A DNA stretch of 64,000 nt from Paenibacillus melissococcoides (GCA_944800085.1 CALYLO010000001.1:322501-386500); one strand, 5' to 3'; positions 8,004 to 18,822 are shown, numbered from the stretch's first letter. Notes: generated from the sequence alone by a model not told the origin. Made by a program: numbers and translations.

Positions 8004-9098
8004 ATGGAACCGAAGAAACAGACGAAAAATATGGTTGTGCGCTTGATGGGCGAGACGCTTCTCCTTTCCTTTGTCCTGTTTTTCGTCATCGTTTATTTAA
8101 TGCAATCCTATGGATATGTCAAACCGTTCGAAACCTGGATGGCCGGCGTAAAATCGACGCTGTCTGTCTCGATCGTCGTAGCGATTATTGCGGCGATTTT
8201 CGGTTTTTTCCAAGGTTTTCGCATGAAACGGCGGGTTGAGCTGCTGCGCGAATCGATGCTGCTCTTGGAGAAGGGCAATCTGTCCCGGCCGATGCCGGAC
8301 CTGGGGGACGACGAGATCGGCCAATTGGCCGAACAATTGGGCAGGGTAAGCAAGCGCTGGGAGGAACAGGTGACCTCGCTGCAGCGGTTGTCCACCAATA
8401 ACGCCCAGTTGGCCGAACAGGCCCGGATATCGGCCATTATGGAAGAGCGTCAACGCTTGGCGCGGGAGCTGCATGACGCCGTGAGCCAACAATTATTCGC
8501 CATCTCGATGACGGCGACGGCCGTGCGGCGGACGGTGGACAAAGATTTTGAGCGAGCGGTGAGGCAGGTGGAGCTGATCGAGGAAATGGCCTCGGTCGCT
8601 CAATCGGAAATGAGAGCGTTGCTGCTCCATCTCCGGCCGGTTCATCTGGAAGGCAAGGGCCTTACCCAAGGTGTGGCCGAACTGATTCGGGAGCTTGAAG
8701 CGAAGGTGCCCATTCAGATTCAATATGAGATGGACGAGCATATTACGCTGCTGAAGGGCGTCGAGAATCATTTATTTCGCATCGTGCAGGAAGCGTTATC
8801 GAATACGCTCCGCCATTCCAAGGCGACTCGCATGGAAATCAAGCTTCAGGACCGGGGCGATTACGTGCGTTTATTCATTCGCGATAATGGCGTCGGCTTC
8901 GAATGGGATGACAAGAAGCAAGCGAGCTACGGTTTGCGCACGATGCAGGAGCGAATCAATGAGATCGGGGGCTCGGTGCAGTTCATTACGGCGCCGAACA
9001 AAGGAACCCGCATTGAAATACGCGTCCCCGTTGTCAATGAAGAGAGCGGGCTGAAGGACGAAGAGGGCAGCGATGGCCCAGGAGGTGAAGATGCCTGA
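8004..9098 (+). CDS. liaS: Sensor histidine kinase LiaS
   Basis: 364-aa NarL-type kinase. Two transmembrane segments (~15-35 and ~52-72) enclose only a short outer loop, which makes it an intramembrane-sensing kinase. A HAMP-like linker follows (~74-125). The HisKA_3 region has the phospho-acceptor His157 in RLARELHDAV. The ATPase domain has an N box (QEALSNTLRHS) and the G box DNGVGF. It likely phosphorylates LiaR under cell-wall-antibiotic stress, restrained by LiaF. Its 3' end overlaps the liaR start by eight nt. Confidence 0.93.
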   Translation: MEPKKQTKNMVVRLMGETLLLSFVLFFVIVYLMQSYGYVKPFETWMAGVKSTLSVSIVVAIIAAIFGFFQGFRMKRRVELLRESMLLLEKGNLSRPMPDLGDDEIGQLAEQLGRVSKRWEEQVTSLQRLSTNNAQLAEQARISAIMEERQRLARELHDAVSQQLFAISMTATAVRRTVDKDFERAVRQVELIEEMASVAQSEMRALLLHLRPVHLEGKGLTQGVAELIRELEAKVPIQIQYEMDEHITLLKGVENHLFRIVQEALSNTLRHSKATRMEIKLQDRGDYVRLFIRDNGVGFEWDDKKQASYGLRTMQERINEIGGSVQFITAPNKGTRIEIRVPVVNEESGLKDEEGSDGPGGEDA

Positions 9099-9744
9099 TA
9101 TGGACACAGATATCAAAGTACTGCTCGTAGATGACCATGAGATGGTGCGCATCGGATTGGCGGCCGTATTGAGCACCGAGGATGGCATCGAAGTCGTTGG
9201 CGAGGCGAGCAACGGCGAAGAAGGAATCCGCTTGGCGCAAGAGTACAAGCCGGATGTCGTGCTGATGGATCTGGTGATGGAGGGGATGGACGGCATTGAG
9301 ACGACGCGCAAGCTGCTGAGCCTGTATCCCGACTGCAAGGTCATTGTCCTGACCAGTTACTTGGATGACGAGAAAATGTACCCTGTCATTGAAGCGGGGG
9401 CATTCAGCTACCTGCTCAAAACGTCGCGCGCATCGGAAATTGCCGAAGCTATCCGGGCGGCCGCTCGGGGACAATCCGTTCTCGAATCGCAGGTCGCATC
9501 GAAAATGATGAACCGTTTCCGCCAGCCGAAGCCGACGCAAGCCGCGCATGAACAGTTGACCGACCGGGAAATGGACGTGCTGCGATTGCTTGCCCAAGGC
9601 AAGTCCAACCAAGATATCGCCGATGACCTGTTCATCGGAATCAAGACCGTAAAGTTCCACGTCACAAATATCCTGGCCAAGCTGGGCGTGGAGGATCGCA
9701 CGCAAGCCGCCATTTACGCTTACAAGAACGGCCTGGCTGAATAA
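9091..9744 (+). CDS. liaR: Response regulator LiaR
   Basis: 217-aa NarL/FixJ-type response regulator. The receiver domain (~7-125) has the acidic pair D14/D15, phospho-acceptor D60 (in VVLMDLVMEG) and a conserved lysine in the LLKTSRASEI stretch. The LuxR-type helix-turn-helix (~153-215) starts LTDREMDVLRLLAQGKSNQD. The start at ATG 9091 follows an AGGAGGTGA site inside the end of liaS, so translation is coupled. It probably activates the liaI-pspA-pspC-pspA operon through a site upstream of 4980. Confidence 0.94.
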   Translation: MPDMDTDIKVLLVDDHEMVRIGLAAVLSTEDGIEVVGEASNGEEGIRLAQEYKPDVVLMDLVMEGMDGIETTRKLLSLYPDCKVIVLTSYLDDEKMYPVIEAGAFSYLLKTSRASEIAEAIRAAARGQSVLESQVASKMMNRFRQPKPTQAAHEQLTDREMDVLRLLAQGKSNQDIADDLFIGIKTVKFHVTNILAKLGVEDRTQAAIYAYKNGLAE

Positions 9745-9750
9745 CGAATG

Positions 9751-9777
9751 ACCCGACCTGACAGGCCGGGTTTTTTT
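9751..9777 (+). terminator. Terminator of the lia operon
   Basis: The hairpin ACCCG-CCT/AGG-CGGGT (one internal mismatch) is followed by seven Ts, seven nt behind the liaR stop. Confidence 0.85.
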
Positions 9778-9833
9778 GTGCCCGGCTCGGAGAGCGCCGG
9801 AATACAACCGAATAGGAAACGCCAATGAAGCGC

Positions 9834-9864
9834 GAAAAAAGAACCGGGTGCCGATACCCGGTTC
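9834..9864 (-). terminator. Terminator of the basic-protein gene
   Basis: On the minus strand, GAACCGGGT and ACCCGGTTC form a perfect nine-pair stem followed by six Ts. It lies 100 nt past the stop of the 9,966-10,376 gene. Confidence 0.8.
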
Positions 9865-9965
9865 TGTCTGCATGATGGGCGTGCGTGAAGCCCCGGCGGA
9901 CGCGTTGTCCGGCAACAACTCGATGCGGAGCGGCAGGAATTCGGGGAGGAAAAGCAGAATCAGTG

Positions 9966-10376
9966 TTAGATGAGCACAAGAAACAAGAGAGCGATAAGCG
10001 ATAGGTCCAGTTCAATCCGGCCGCGGCTATACACGCCCGGATGCGGGGCCGGATACGAAGCTGGAAAGGCTCCGTATGGTTGAACCGACGTTACGCTGCC
10101 CTTCTTCCCGCTGCATGGCTTGCAGGGACGCTTCACAGGCTTGCATGGCCGCTTGACGCGTTTGACCCGCCGCTTGCGCCGCTTTTTCTTGGGTTCGCAT
10201 TCTTCCTCAATAATTGGTTGTACCTCTTCGGGAACTTCTTCTTCGTTCAGAATGATTTTGCCGTCCCGGCAAAGGCTGAGGCGCCCGATGAACCGGCGGC
10301 CATCATGGGTAACGGCACATACGATCCGCCCGCAATGCGATCGGATGACTTCTTCATCCAATGGAATAGGAATCAC
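9966..10376 (-). CDS. Hypothetical basic protein with Lys/Arg/Cys repeats
   Basis: 136 aa, family not recognised. Residues ~1-50 look like a small beta domain (RIVCAVTHDGRRFIGRLSL). Residues ~62-92 are extremely basic with repeated RPCKPVKRPCKP units, and a proline/tyrosine-rich stretch follows. The last ~20 residues (GRIELDLSLIALLFLVLI) form a hydrophobic tail. Start GTG 10376 follows AAGGAGG by nine nt. Such a cysteine-containing basic repeat with a hydrophobic tail could suit a spore-surface or envelope protein, but that is only a guess. Monocistronic with its own terminator. Confidence 0.65.
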   Translation of the reverse strand: MIPIPLDEEVIRSHCGRIVCAVTHDGRRFIGRLSLCRDGKIILNEEEVPEEVQPIIEEECEPKKKRRKRRVKRVKRPCKPVKRPCKPCSGKKGSVTSVQPYGAFPASYPAPHPGVYSRGRIELDLSLIALLFLVLI

Positions 10377-10540
10377 GTTACATACCTCCTTCTATAGCGG
10401 GAATGTTCTGTCATCAGTCTATTCATTGGAGGACATTGGCGCATGGACATTGACCTAGGAGAGAAGCGCCTAATTTTGCAGCATGGAGAGTGCTCTCTAT
10501 CGGTGAATTTATTATCCATACGAAAAAGGAGACGGATACG

Positions 10541-11311
10541 GTGAGACTGGTTCGCAGAACGAAGACTCCGGCCATTGGATTGCTTCTGTTGGCGCTGTGC
10601 GGCGCTGTCGCTGTCGCCTGGAGCAGCGACGCCTGGAAGCCGGCGCCATCCCCGATTGCCCCGTCAGAAGTGGCGAAGCGGCTGCAAATGCTGTGGGTGC
10701 TGGCAGAGCTGAGCGGCGAGCGGAAGTTCAGCTCCACGATAATGGTCCAAGGCAGCTTTCCCGCCGAGGACGGGCTTCCGGCCGAGGCAGAGCGCTGGCG
10801 GCGGGAAGCGGGGATTGCAACCGCCCTCGAGCCCAGGCAGGAGCGGGGAAGGGAAGTGTATCGCGGGGCGTATAATACGGCACCCTATCAAGGAGATGTG
10901 CTGTTGTTCCAGGAGAACGACGGGCGCGTTTACTACACGGTCAAGTTGTCTGCGGAGGCCAAAGGAGGCATGGTGCGCTCGGCGGAGGAAGCGGAGCGGC
11001 TGCTGCGCCAGCTTGGACAGGCGGGAATCGGGTCCGATTGGAACGCGACCGTCCGCACGGCAACAGGGGCTTCCTTGACCGAAGGCTTCGCCGCGGCGGA
11101 GCAGGCGTTGGAGGAATGGGGGACAGCCGTGCCGCTCGACCGGTATGAGGACGATCGCACGATCAGCATAACGTATGAGACGGACTATATGGGAGCCGGC
11201 GTCGCCATGAAGGGGCGGCAGGCCAATCTCCAGGTTGCGGCGCATGAAGATCGGGAACGGGGAGAGACGCGGCTCTCCTTTGGCACGCCGCTGATTGCGG
11301 GGGAATATTGA
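10541..11311 (+). CDS. YwmB-like (DUF1779) exported protein
   Basis: 256-aa protein with an N-terminal signal anchor (residues ~9-28, following the basic RLVRRTK stretch). Its C-terminal region (NLQVAAHEDRERGETRLSFG, then TPLIAGEY) resembles the ending of the YwmB family, which is found in spore formers with unknown function. I start at GTG 10541 because AAGGAG lies about ten nt upstream; an earlier in-frame codon at 10490 has no ribosome site. In B. subtilis ywmB sits next to murAA and spoIID; here it is alone. Confidence 0.55.
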   Translation: MRLVRRTKTPAIGLLLLALCGAVAVAWSSDAWKPAPSPIAPSEVAKRLQMLWVLAELSGERKFSSTIMVQGSFPAEDGLPAEAERWRREAGIATALEPRQERGREVYRGAYNTAPYQGDVLLFQENDGRVYYTVKLSAEAKGGMVRSAEEAERLLRQLGQAGIGSDWNATVRTATGASLTEGFAAAEQALEEWGTAVPLDRYEDDRTISITYETDYMGAGVAMKGRQANLQVAAHEDRERGETRLSFGTPLIAGEY

Positions 11312-11424
11312 TTCGACCTTTTTCGCTAACCCGTGGCGTCAATCTGACAAGTATGCTAAAATGTCATCACATTCGAAATGTGTGATGTCAAGTCTATAAC
11401 AGAGTGTAAGGATGATGGAGAGAG

Positions 11425-12969
11425 ATGACTGTGATGCATAACCAAGAATCCCAACTGGCTGAAGGCGCCGTCTTCTTTATATTCGGTGCGACCGGTGATT
11501 TGGCACGCCGCAAATTGTTTCCTGCCATTTACAGCTTATATCACGAAGGCAAATTAGGTGAGCGGTTTGCTGTCATCGGCTTGGCCCGCCGTGGACGTAC
11601 GAATGATGAGTTTCGCGATGATGTGCGCGCGTCCATTGAAGAATTTTGTCGTTATCCGATTCCGAATGATGAAGTTTGGAGCCGCTTCGCGAAGCATTTC
11701 GAATATAAACCGCTTGACATCAACAATGTGGACGGCTTCAAGGAATTACGGGTACAGACCGAGCATATTGAACGGGAATTCCATATCCCGGGCAACCGCC
11801 TGTTCTACTTGGCGCTGGCGCCTGAACTGTTCGGCAGCGTCTCGATGAATCTGCGCGACGGCGGAATGCTCGACAGCGAAGGCTGGCATCGACTGGTCAT
11901 CGAGAAGCCGTTCGGCTATGATTTGCCGTCGGCTCAAAAATTGAACGAAGAATTGAGCCAAGTGTTCAAGGAAGAAGAGATTTACCGCATCGATCACTAT
12001 TTGGGCAAAGAGATGGTCCAGAACATTGAGGTGATTCGATTCGCGAATGCCTTCTTTGAGCCATTGTGGAACAATAAGCACATCGCCAATATTCAGATTA
12101 CCCTGGCTGAGACGGTCGGCGTCGAAGAGCGCGGCGGCTATTACGATCATGCCGGAGCGCTGCGCGATATGGCCCAGAACCATATGCTGCAGATGCTCAC
12201 GATGATCGCGATGGAAGCGCCAAGCCGGCTGCATCCGGAAGATATTCGCGACGAGAAGGTGAAAGTGCTTCGCTCCCTCCGCCAATTCGCGAATGCCGAC
12301 GAAGTGAAGCGCAATGTCGTGCGCGGCCAATACGCGGCAGGCGCGTTGAACGGCATGCCGCTGCCGGCTTACCGGGAAGAAGAGAAAGTCAATCCGGCTT
12401 CCGTCACGGAAACGTACTTCGCCGCCCGTCTCTTTGTGGACAATTTCCGCTGGGCAGGCGTTCCTTTCTATATTCGCACCGGCAAGCGGCTTCCGGTCAA
12501 AACGACCGAGGTCGTCGTTGAGTTCAAAAATATGCCGACGAATGTATATTTGTCGCAAAAGCATAAGCTTGAACCGAATCTGCTCGTCATTCGGGTGAAC
12601 CCGATGGAAGGCATCTACGTCAGAATCAACGGCAAGAAGCCGGGGGCCGACGCAGGCGTGCAGCCGCTCGCGATGGATTTCTGCCAGAGCTGCATGGTCG
12701 GCATCAATACGCCGGAGGCCTATGAACGGCTTATCTTCGACGCGGCGCGCGGCGACTCCACATATTTCACCCGTTGGGATGAAGTGGCGTCCGCCTGGTC
12801 GTTCGTAGACAAGATCGCCGGGGCTTGGAAGGCATCCAGCGAAGATCTGCACCTGTATCCGGCAGGGTCTTGGGGACCGGAGCAAGCGGACAAGCTGTTG
12901 GCCGAGGACGGCTTCCAGTGGTGGCCGGTGAACGGACAAGAGGAAAGCCAGGTCGTATGGAATAAGTAA
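11425..12969 (+). CDS. zwf: Glucose-6-phosphate 1-dehydrogenase
   Basis: 514 aa, the normal length. It oxidises glucose-6-phosphate with NADP+ to 6-phosphogluconolactone, the entry step of the oxidative pentose phosphate pathway. The NADP-binding motif GATGDLARRKLFPAIY is at residues ~19-34, and the substrate/active-site signature RIDHYLGKE is at ~188-196. Start at ATG 11425; ATG 11434 is also in frame. No operon partner is near, and a clear terminator follows. Confidence 0.96.
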   Translation: MTVMHNQESQLAEGAVFFIFGATGDLARRKLFPAIYSLYHEGKLGERFAVIGLARRGRTNDEFRDDVRASIEEFCRYPIPNDEVWSRFAKHFEYKPLDINNVDGFKELRVQTEHIEREFHIPGNRLFYLALAPELFGSVSMNLRDGGMLDSEGWHRLVIEKPFGYDLPSAQKLNEELSQVFKEEEIYRIDHYLGKEMVQNIEVIRFANAFFEPLWNNKHIANIQITLAETVGVEERGGYYDHAGALRDMAQNHMLQMLTMIAMEAPSRLHPEDIRDEKVKVLRSLRQFANADEVKRNVVRGQYAAGALNGMPLPAYREEEKVNPASVTETYFAARLFVDNFRWAGVPFYIRTGKRLPVKTTEVVVEFKNMPTNVYLSQKHKLEPNLLVIRVNPMEGIYVRINGKKPGADAGVQPLAMDFCQSCMVGINTPEAYERLIFDAARGDSTYFTRWDEVASAWSFVDKIAGAWKASSEDLHLYPAGSWGPEQADKLLAEDGFQWWPVNGQEESQVVWNK

Positions 12970-12987
12970 TTCAACAATAGGAGAAGG

Positions 12988-13017
12988 CTGTGCTCCCGGC
13001 GGGAGCACAGTTTTTTT
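12988..13017 (+). terminator. Terminator of zwf
   Basis: Perfect ten-pair stem CTGTGCTCCC/GGGAGCACAG followed by seven Ts. Confidence 0.93.
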
Positions 13018-13105
13018 AGGCAAATATGCGCTGCGGGTCCTGCTAACTTTCCCCGATTACAAGATTAAAATATCATATTCCTATAAAATCACTCGGAAAA
13101 AAAGA

Positions 13106-13133
13106 TTGTGTTCTCTCAAAAGACAGTTATACT
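13106..13133 (+). promoter_or_regulatory. Possible sigma-A promoter of the peptide ABC operon
   Basis: TTGTGT (13106-13111) and TATACT (13128-13133) are separated by 16 nt in an AT-rich stretch, 42 nt before the binding-protein start. Confidence 0.5.
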
Positions 13134-13174
13134 ATAAAATATAAAGTGTGTTACAATTTTCGGGGGGAATCGAC

Positions 13175-14767
13175 ATGAAACGCAACAAGTTATGGCTCGC
13201 ACTCTTATTAACTCTAGTCGTTGCGGTGGTCAGCGCCTGCGGCGGCAGCCAGACGCCGGCTCCGGATACGGCTTCCGGCACCGATACGGGAGGAGAGCCG
13301 AAGAGCGGCGGCAGCATCATTATCGCGGTTCAGGATGATCCGCGGGTGATGAATCCGGTCTATGCCGGGGACCGGGTAACCTTGACCATTAACCAATCGT
13401 TGTTCGCTCCTTTATATCATATCGACAACGGCGAGAAGAAATTTGTCCTGGCGGAAAGCCTGACTCCTTCCGAGGACTCGCTGACGTATACGCTGAAGCT
13501 GCGCCAAGGCTTGAAATGGCATGACGGGCAGCCGTTGACGGCGGACGATGTCGTGTTTACGATGAACAGCATTTTGGATGAGAAGCAGCACAGCTCGGAT
13601 CGGGCTACCTATGTATTCAACGGCAAGCCGCTGACGGCGAAAAAAGTGGATGATCTGACGGTCGAGTTCGTGCTTCCGCAGCCATCGGCTTCGTTCGAAG
13701 GCGTGTTGGCCAATTTCAAGCCGATTCCGAAGCATGTATTCGAGGGTGAAGCGGATCTGGAGAAGAGCGGCAAGAACGACCATCCTATCGGATCCGGCCC
13801 GTTCAAATTCAAGGAATACCGCGCAGGCGAATATGTGACGCTGGAACGGTTCGACGATTATTTTGCGGGCAAGGCGTACCTGGATTCGGTAACCTACCGC
13901 GTGGCGAAGGATTCGAACTCCGCCAACCTGGCTCTGCAGAACGGCGAGCTGCAAATGCGCATGATCGACTCCGTTGACTATGCCAAGCTCGACAACACCG
14001 GCAAATTCAATCTGGTGACGTATCCGGAAGGACGCCTTATCTACATGGTATTCAACCAGAACGTCGAAGTGATGAAGAAGAAGGAAGTGCGCCAAGCCAT
14101 CGCGTACGCCTTGAATAAGGAAGAAATGATTACGGCGGCCTTCGGCTCGACCGAATTCGCGGAACCGGCCGCATCGATCTTCACGCCGGACACGCTGTAT
14201 CAGACGCCGGATGTCGCCACCTATGATTACAATGTGGAGAAAGCGAAGGAGCTGCTCCAGCAAGCCGGCTTCAGCAATCTGAAGCTGCGTCTCGCGTATG
14301 TGAACTCGAACAAGCCGCAGACCAGCAAAGCGCTGTATATTCAGCAGCAATTGAAGGAAGTCGGCATCGACGTGGAACTGATGGCGCTTGATATCGCGGC
14401 CTTCGGCAATATGTCGCTCGATATGAACAATACAAGCTATGACATCTCGTTCGGCGGCTATATTATGGGCTACGAGCCGGACGCATATAAATCGCTCTAT
14501 ATGAGTGACGCGGCTTACAACTATGCTCATTATAAAAATCCGGACTTCGATGCCCTCTGGAACCAGGCGGCCGTCGAAATGGACAAAACGAAGCGCGGCG
14601 AGCTGTACAAGAAAATTCAGCAAACCGTCGCAGACGAGATGACCGTGTACCCAATTGCGTACGGCAAAGCGATCGTGGCAGTAGACAAGCGCTACGGCGG
14701 GTTGGAAGAAGCTGTTCCGAAGCCGGTTGTCATGTTCGAGGATTTGTCCAAAATTTATATGAAGTAA
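13175..14767 (+). CDS. Oligopeptide/dipeptide ABC transporter, substrate-binding lipoprotein
   Basis: 530-aa family 5 solute-binding protein (OppA/DppE type). The lipoprotein signal peptide starts MKRNKLWLALLLT and ends in the lipobox VSAC, so the mature protein starts with a lipid-modified Cys and is tethered outside the membrane. The family-typical SLTYTLKLRQGLKWHDGQPL stretch is near residue ~105. The start at ATG 13175 follows GGGGGG. It heads an operon with two permeases and two ATPases; a perfect hairpin separates it from the permease, which often lets the binding protein be made in excess. Confidence 0.93.
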   Translation: MKRNKLWLALLLTLVVAVVSACGGSQTPAPDTASGTDTGGEPKSGGSIIIAVQDDPRVMNPVYAGDRVTLTINQSLFAPLYHIDNGEKKFVLAESLTPSEDSLTYTLKLRQGLKWHDGQPLTADDVVFTMNSILDEKQHSSDRATYVFNGKPLTAKKVDDLTVEFVLPQPSASFEGVLANFKPIPKHVFEGEADLEKSGKNDHPIGSGPFKFKEYRAGEYVTLERFDDYFAGKAYLDSVTYRVAKDSNSANLALQNGELQMRMIDSVDYAKLDNTGKFNLVTYPEGRLIYMVFNQNVEVMKKKEVRQAIAYALNKEEMITAAFGSTEFAEPAASIFTPDTLYQTPDVATYDYNVEKAKELLQQAGFSNLKLRLAYVNSNKPQTSKALYIQQQLKEVGIDVELMALDIAAFGNMSLDMNNTSYDISFGGYIMGYEPDAYKSLYMSDAAYNYAHYKNPDFDALWNQAAVEMDKTKRGELYKKIQQTVADEMTVYPIAYGKAIVAVDKRYGGLEEAVPKPVVMFEDLSKIYMK

Positions 14768-14820
14768 CCTCTCGGAACCGATCGTCATTAGGTAGCGGGA
14801 ACTGAATCGAGAATTCGCGG

Positions 14821-14848
14821 GCGCTTGAAACGTTATCGTTTCAAGCGC
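14821..14848 (+). terminator. Perfect hairpin between binding protein and permease genes
   Basis: Twelve-pair perfect stem GCGCTTGAAACG/CGTTTCAAGCGC with loop TTAT, and no long T run after it. It probably stabilises the upstream mRNA or terminates part of the transcripts, which would raise the ratio of binding protein to permease. Confidence 0.7.
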
Positions 14849-14867
14849 TCTTTCGGAGGGAACCTTT

Positions 14868-15818
14868 GTGCAGAAATATATCGTGCGACGCGTTCTTCAA
14901 GCCATACCGCTATTATTCTTTATTTCTATCGTGTCGTTCGCGCTGATTAAGCTGGCTCCGGGAGATCCGGTCAATTCATTCGTGACGCCCGATATGAACA
15001 AGGAAGACGTGGAACGGATACGGGAAAGTCTCGGCTTGAACCTTCCGGTCTATATGCAATATTGGATCTGGCTGAAAAATGTGTTCATGGGCAACCTGGG
15101 CTACTCCCTGACCAGTCACCGGCCTGTGCTGACGCTTATTGTGGAGCGTCTTCCGGCTACGATTGGCTTAATGGGGGCGGCTCTCTTGTTGTCTTTGCTT
15201 ATCTCGGTGCCGCTTAGCATGTACGCGGCTTCCCGGAAAAACCGCCCGGTCGATCGCGCGCTCGGGCTTGTATCGTATATCGGAATCTCGATCCCGAGCT
15301 TCTGGTTCGGGATTATGCTGATCTATCTGTTCGCCGTCAAGCTCAATTGGCTGCCGAGCATGGGCATGCGGACCATCGGCGTCGACTCGGTGTGGGATGT
15401 GCTGAAGCATGGCATTCTGCCGTGCACGGTGCTGTGCTTCATGAACGTATCCGTCTATATGCGCTATATCCGATCGAATACGATCTCGCAGCTGGAAGAG
15501 GATTATGTGCAGATTCAATATGCGTACGGCTCGACGCAAGGCACGGTGCTGCGGCGCCATGTGCTCAAAAATGTGCTGCTCCCGATTATTACGATTCTCG
15601 GGATGTCCTTCCCGGAATTGATCGCCGGGGCGTTCATTACCGAGTCGGTATTCTCCTGGCCCGGCATGGGCTCGCTCGGGATTACCGCCGTGTTCGCCTT
15701 GGATTATCCCGTCATTATGGGGATAACGATGTTCTCGTCGGTTATGCTCGTGATCGGGAACCTGGCCGCGGACGTTCTGTACGGCGTAGTCGATCCGCGC
15801 ATTAAGACGATGAGGTGA
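14868..15818 (+). CDS. Peptide ABC transporter permease, DppB/OppB type
   Basis: 316-aa inner-membrane permease. The N-terminus (MQKYIVRRVLQAIPLLFFIS) is the typical OppB/DppB start, with about six transmembrane segments and a large first outer loop. The cytoplasmic EAA-type coupling loop sits near residue ~225, around the stretch YAYGSTQGTVLRRHVLKNV. The start is GTG 14868 behind GGAGGG. It forms the channel with the following gene product, whose start lies five nt downstream. Confidence 0.93.
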   Translation: MQKYIVRRVLQAIPLLFFISIVSFALIKLAPGDPVNSFVTPDMNKEDVERIRESLGLNLPVYMQYWIWLKNVFMGNLGYSLTSHRPVLTLIVERLPATIGLMGAALLLSLLISVPLSMYAASRKNRPVDRALGLVSYIGISIPSFWFGIMLIYLFAVKLNWLPSMGMRTIGVDSVWDVLKHGILPCTVLCFMNVSVYMRYIRSNTISQLEEDYVQIQYAYGSTQGTVLRRHVLKNVLLPIITILGMSFPELIAGAFITESVFSWPGMGSLGITAVFALDYPVIMGITMFSSVMLVIGNLAADVLYGVVDPRIKTMR

Positions 15819-15823
15819 TTGTG

Positions 15824-16669
15824 ATGAACCGAATGAAATGGCGTAACGTACTTACCCAAGTGAAAGAGCAAAAGGCCGCCATCGCCGCGATCATTCTCCT
15901 TGCCGTCTTTGCGCTCGTCTCGATCCTCGCCTTCCTGGTGCCTTACGATCCGAACAAGATCGTCGTGACGGAGCGGCTGCTGCCGCCCAGCGCCGCGCAT
16001 TGGTTCGGCACGGATGATTACGGCCGCGATTACTTGGCACGGGCGCTGTACGGCGGGCGCGTCTCGCTCAGCGTCGGCTTCCTGGCGATGGCGATCGCCG
16101 TGATCGTCGGCACCGCCGTCGGTACGGTGAGCGGATATTTTGGCGGCTGGATCGATAATATGCTGATGCGGATCGTCGATATTTTGATGTCGATTCCGTC
16201 TTTTTTCTTAATGCTGATTCTGAATGCGTATCTGAAGCCGGGCATTACGACGATTATTCTCATTATCGGGATGCTCAGCTGGATGAATATCGCCCGCATT
16301 GTGCGGGCGGAGACGCTGTCGGTCAAGGAGCGGGAATACGTGCTCTATGCCCGGGTCTCGGGTCAGAACACACTGGCTATCATTTTGAAACATATTGTGC
16401 CCAATATTATGTCTACGATTATCGTGGCCGCGACGATCAACATCGCCTCGGCGATCTTGATGGAATCTTCGCTCAGCTTCCTCGGCCTGGGCATCCAGCA
16501 GCCGAATTCGTCCTGGGGCAGCATGCTGAACAATGCGCAGGGATTTATCGGAGAAGCGCCTTATCTGGCCTTGTTCCCGGGCTTGTTCATCTTGCTGACG
16601 GTCCTCTCCTTCAACGTGCTGGGCGACGTGTTCCGGGTCGCATTCGAGCCGAAGGCGAACAAGAGATAA
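15824..16669 (+). CDS. Peptide ABC transporter permease, DppC/OppC type
   Basis: 281-aa permease with an N-terminal segment (~18-42), the conserved [20 protein letters not shown] block near residue ~65, and a C-terminal EAA loop ([18 protein letters not shown]). Second channel subunit of the importer. I start at ATG 15824 behind GAGGTGA; earlier in-frame GTG codons overlap that site. Confidence 0.93.
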   Translation: MNRMKWRNVLTQVKEQKAAIAAIILLAVFALVSILAFLVPYDPNKIVVTERLLPPSAAHWFGTDDYGRDYLARALYGGRVSLSVGFLAMAIAVIVGTAVGTVSGYFGGWIDNMLMRIVDILMSIPSFFLMLILNAYLKPGITTIILIIGMLSWMNIARIVRAETLSVKEREYVLYARVSGQNTLAIILKHIVPNIMSTIIVAATINIASAILMESSLSFLGLGIQQPNSSWGSMLNNAQGFIGEAPYLALFPGLFILLTVLSFNVLGDVFRVAFEPKANKR

Positions 16670-16726
16670 TGAGGGGAGACAGATGGGGAAGGGCTATGGA
16701 ATTCACAGAGAACGGGAGTGGGACCA

Positions 16727-17738
16727 ATGACTGAATTGCTGTCCGTCCGACAATTGAGAACATCGTTCATGACCCGGGACGGCGAAGTGCAGTCCGTCCG
16801 CGGCGTCAGCTTCGATGTGCGCGAGGGCGAGGTCATCGGCATCGTCGGCGAATCGGGAAGCGGCAAAAGCGTGACGGCCAAGTCGCTTATGGGCCTGATT
16901 CCGCCTCCGGGCGTCATCCGCGGCGGCGAAGTCCTGTATCGGGGCGAGAATCTGCTTGAGCTGCCGGAGAAGCGGCTGCGGCAGATTCGCGGTAACCGCA
17001 TTGCGATGATTTTCCAGGACCCGATGACGTCCTTGAACCCGGTCGTCAAGGTCGGGGCTCAGATCATCGAGGTGCTGCAGCGGCATAAGAAGCTGAGCAA
17101 GCAGGCGGCCCACGCCGAGGCGATCGGGCTGCTTCGCAAGGTCGGCATCCCTTCGCCGGAGGAGCGGATCGATCAGTATCCGCATGAATTCAGCGGCGGG
17201 ATGCGCCAACGGGCGATGATCGCCATGGCGCTCTCCTGCCAGCCGGAGATTCTTATCGCCGACGAGCCGACGACGGCGCTGGACGTGACCATCCAGGCCC
17301 AGATTCTCGGCCTGATGAAGCAGCTCCGGGATACGACGAACACGGCGATCCTGCTGATCACCCATGACCTGGGCGTCGTGGCTCAAGTATGCACCCGTGT
17401 CGTCGTCATGTATGGCGGCCTCATTATGGAGGAGGGCACGGTCCATGATATTTTCGAGCGGCCGATGCATCCGTATACGCAAGGGCTGCTGCGTTCGATT
17501 CCGAAGGTCGCGAATGGGGAGCGGGAGCGTCTCTACAGCATTGAAGGCACGCCCCCGAATCTGCTGCATCCGCCGGAGGGCTGTCCGTTCCAGGATCGCT
17601 GTCCGCATGCGATGGAGCAATGCCGGCAGCTTCCGCCTTATGCCGTGACGGAGACGGGCCACCGCGCGCTCTGCTGGCTGCGGCAGGATGCGCCGGGCGT
17701 TACGCTGGAGGCGGCCAAACCGGAGGAGGTGGAGCAGC

Positions 17739-17746
<8 letters not shown>
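16727..17746 (+). CDS. Peptide ABC transporter ATP-binding protein, DppD/OppD type
   Basis: 339-aa ABC ATPase. The Walker A motif ([10 protein letters not shown]) is near residue ~43, and the signature ([14 protein letters not shown]) and Walker B ([12 protein letters not shown]) follow in the usual order. The C-terminal OppD/F extension contains the cysteines [14 protein letters not shown] that bind an iron-sulphur cluster in some relatives. Start at ATG 16727. Its last eight nt overlap the next ATPase gene, so the two are translationally coupled. Confidence 0.94.
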
Positions 17747-18725
<979 letters not shown>

Positions 18726-18822
18726 CCGGTTCCGCCTATCAATGGAGCGTGAAAATGTGATATAAAGGAAATATGCGGGAGAGGCCGATTTATGCGGTTG
18801 CTCCGACAAGGAGGCATGGACA

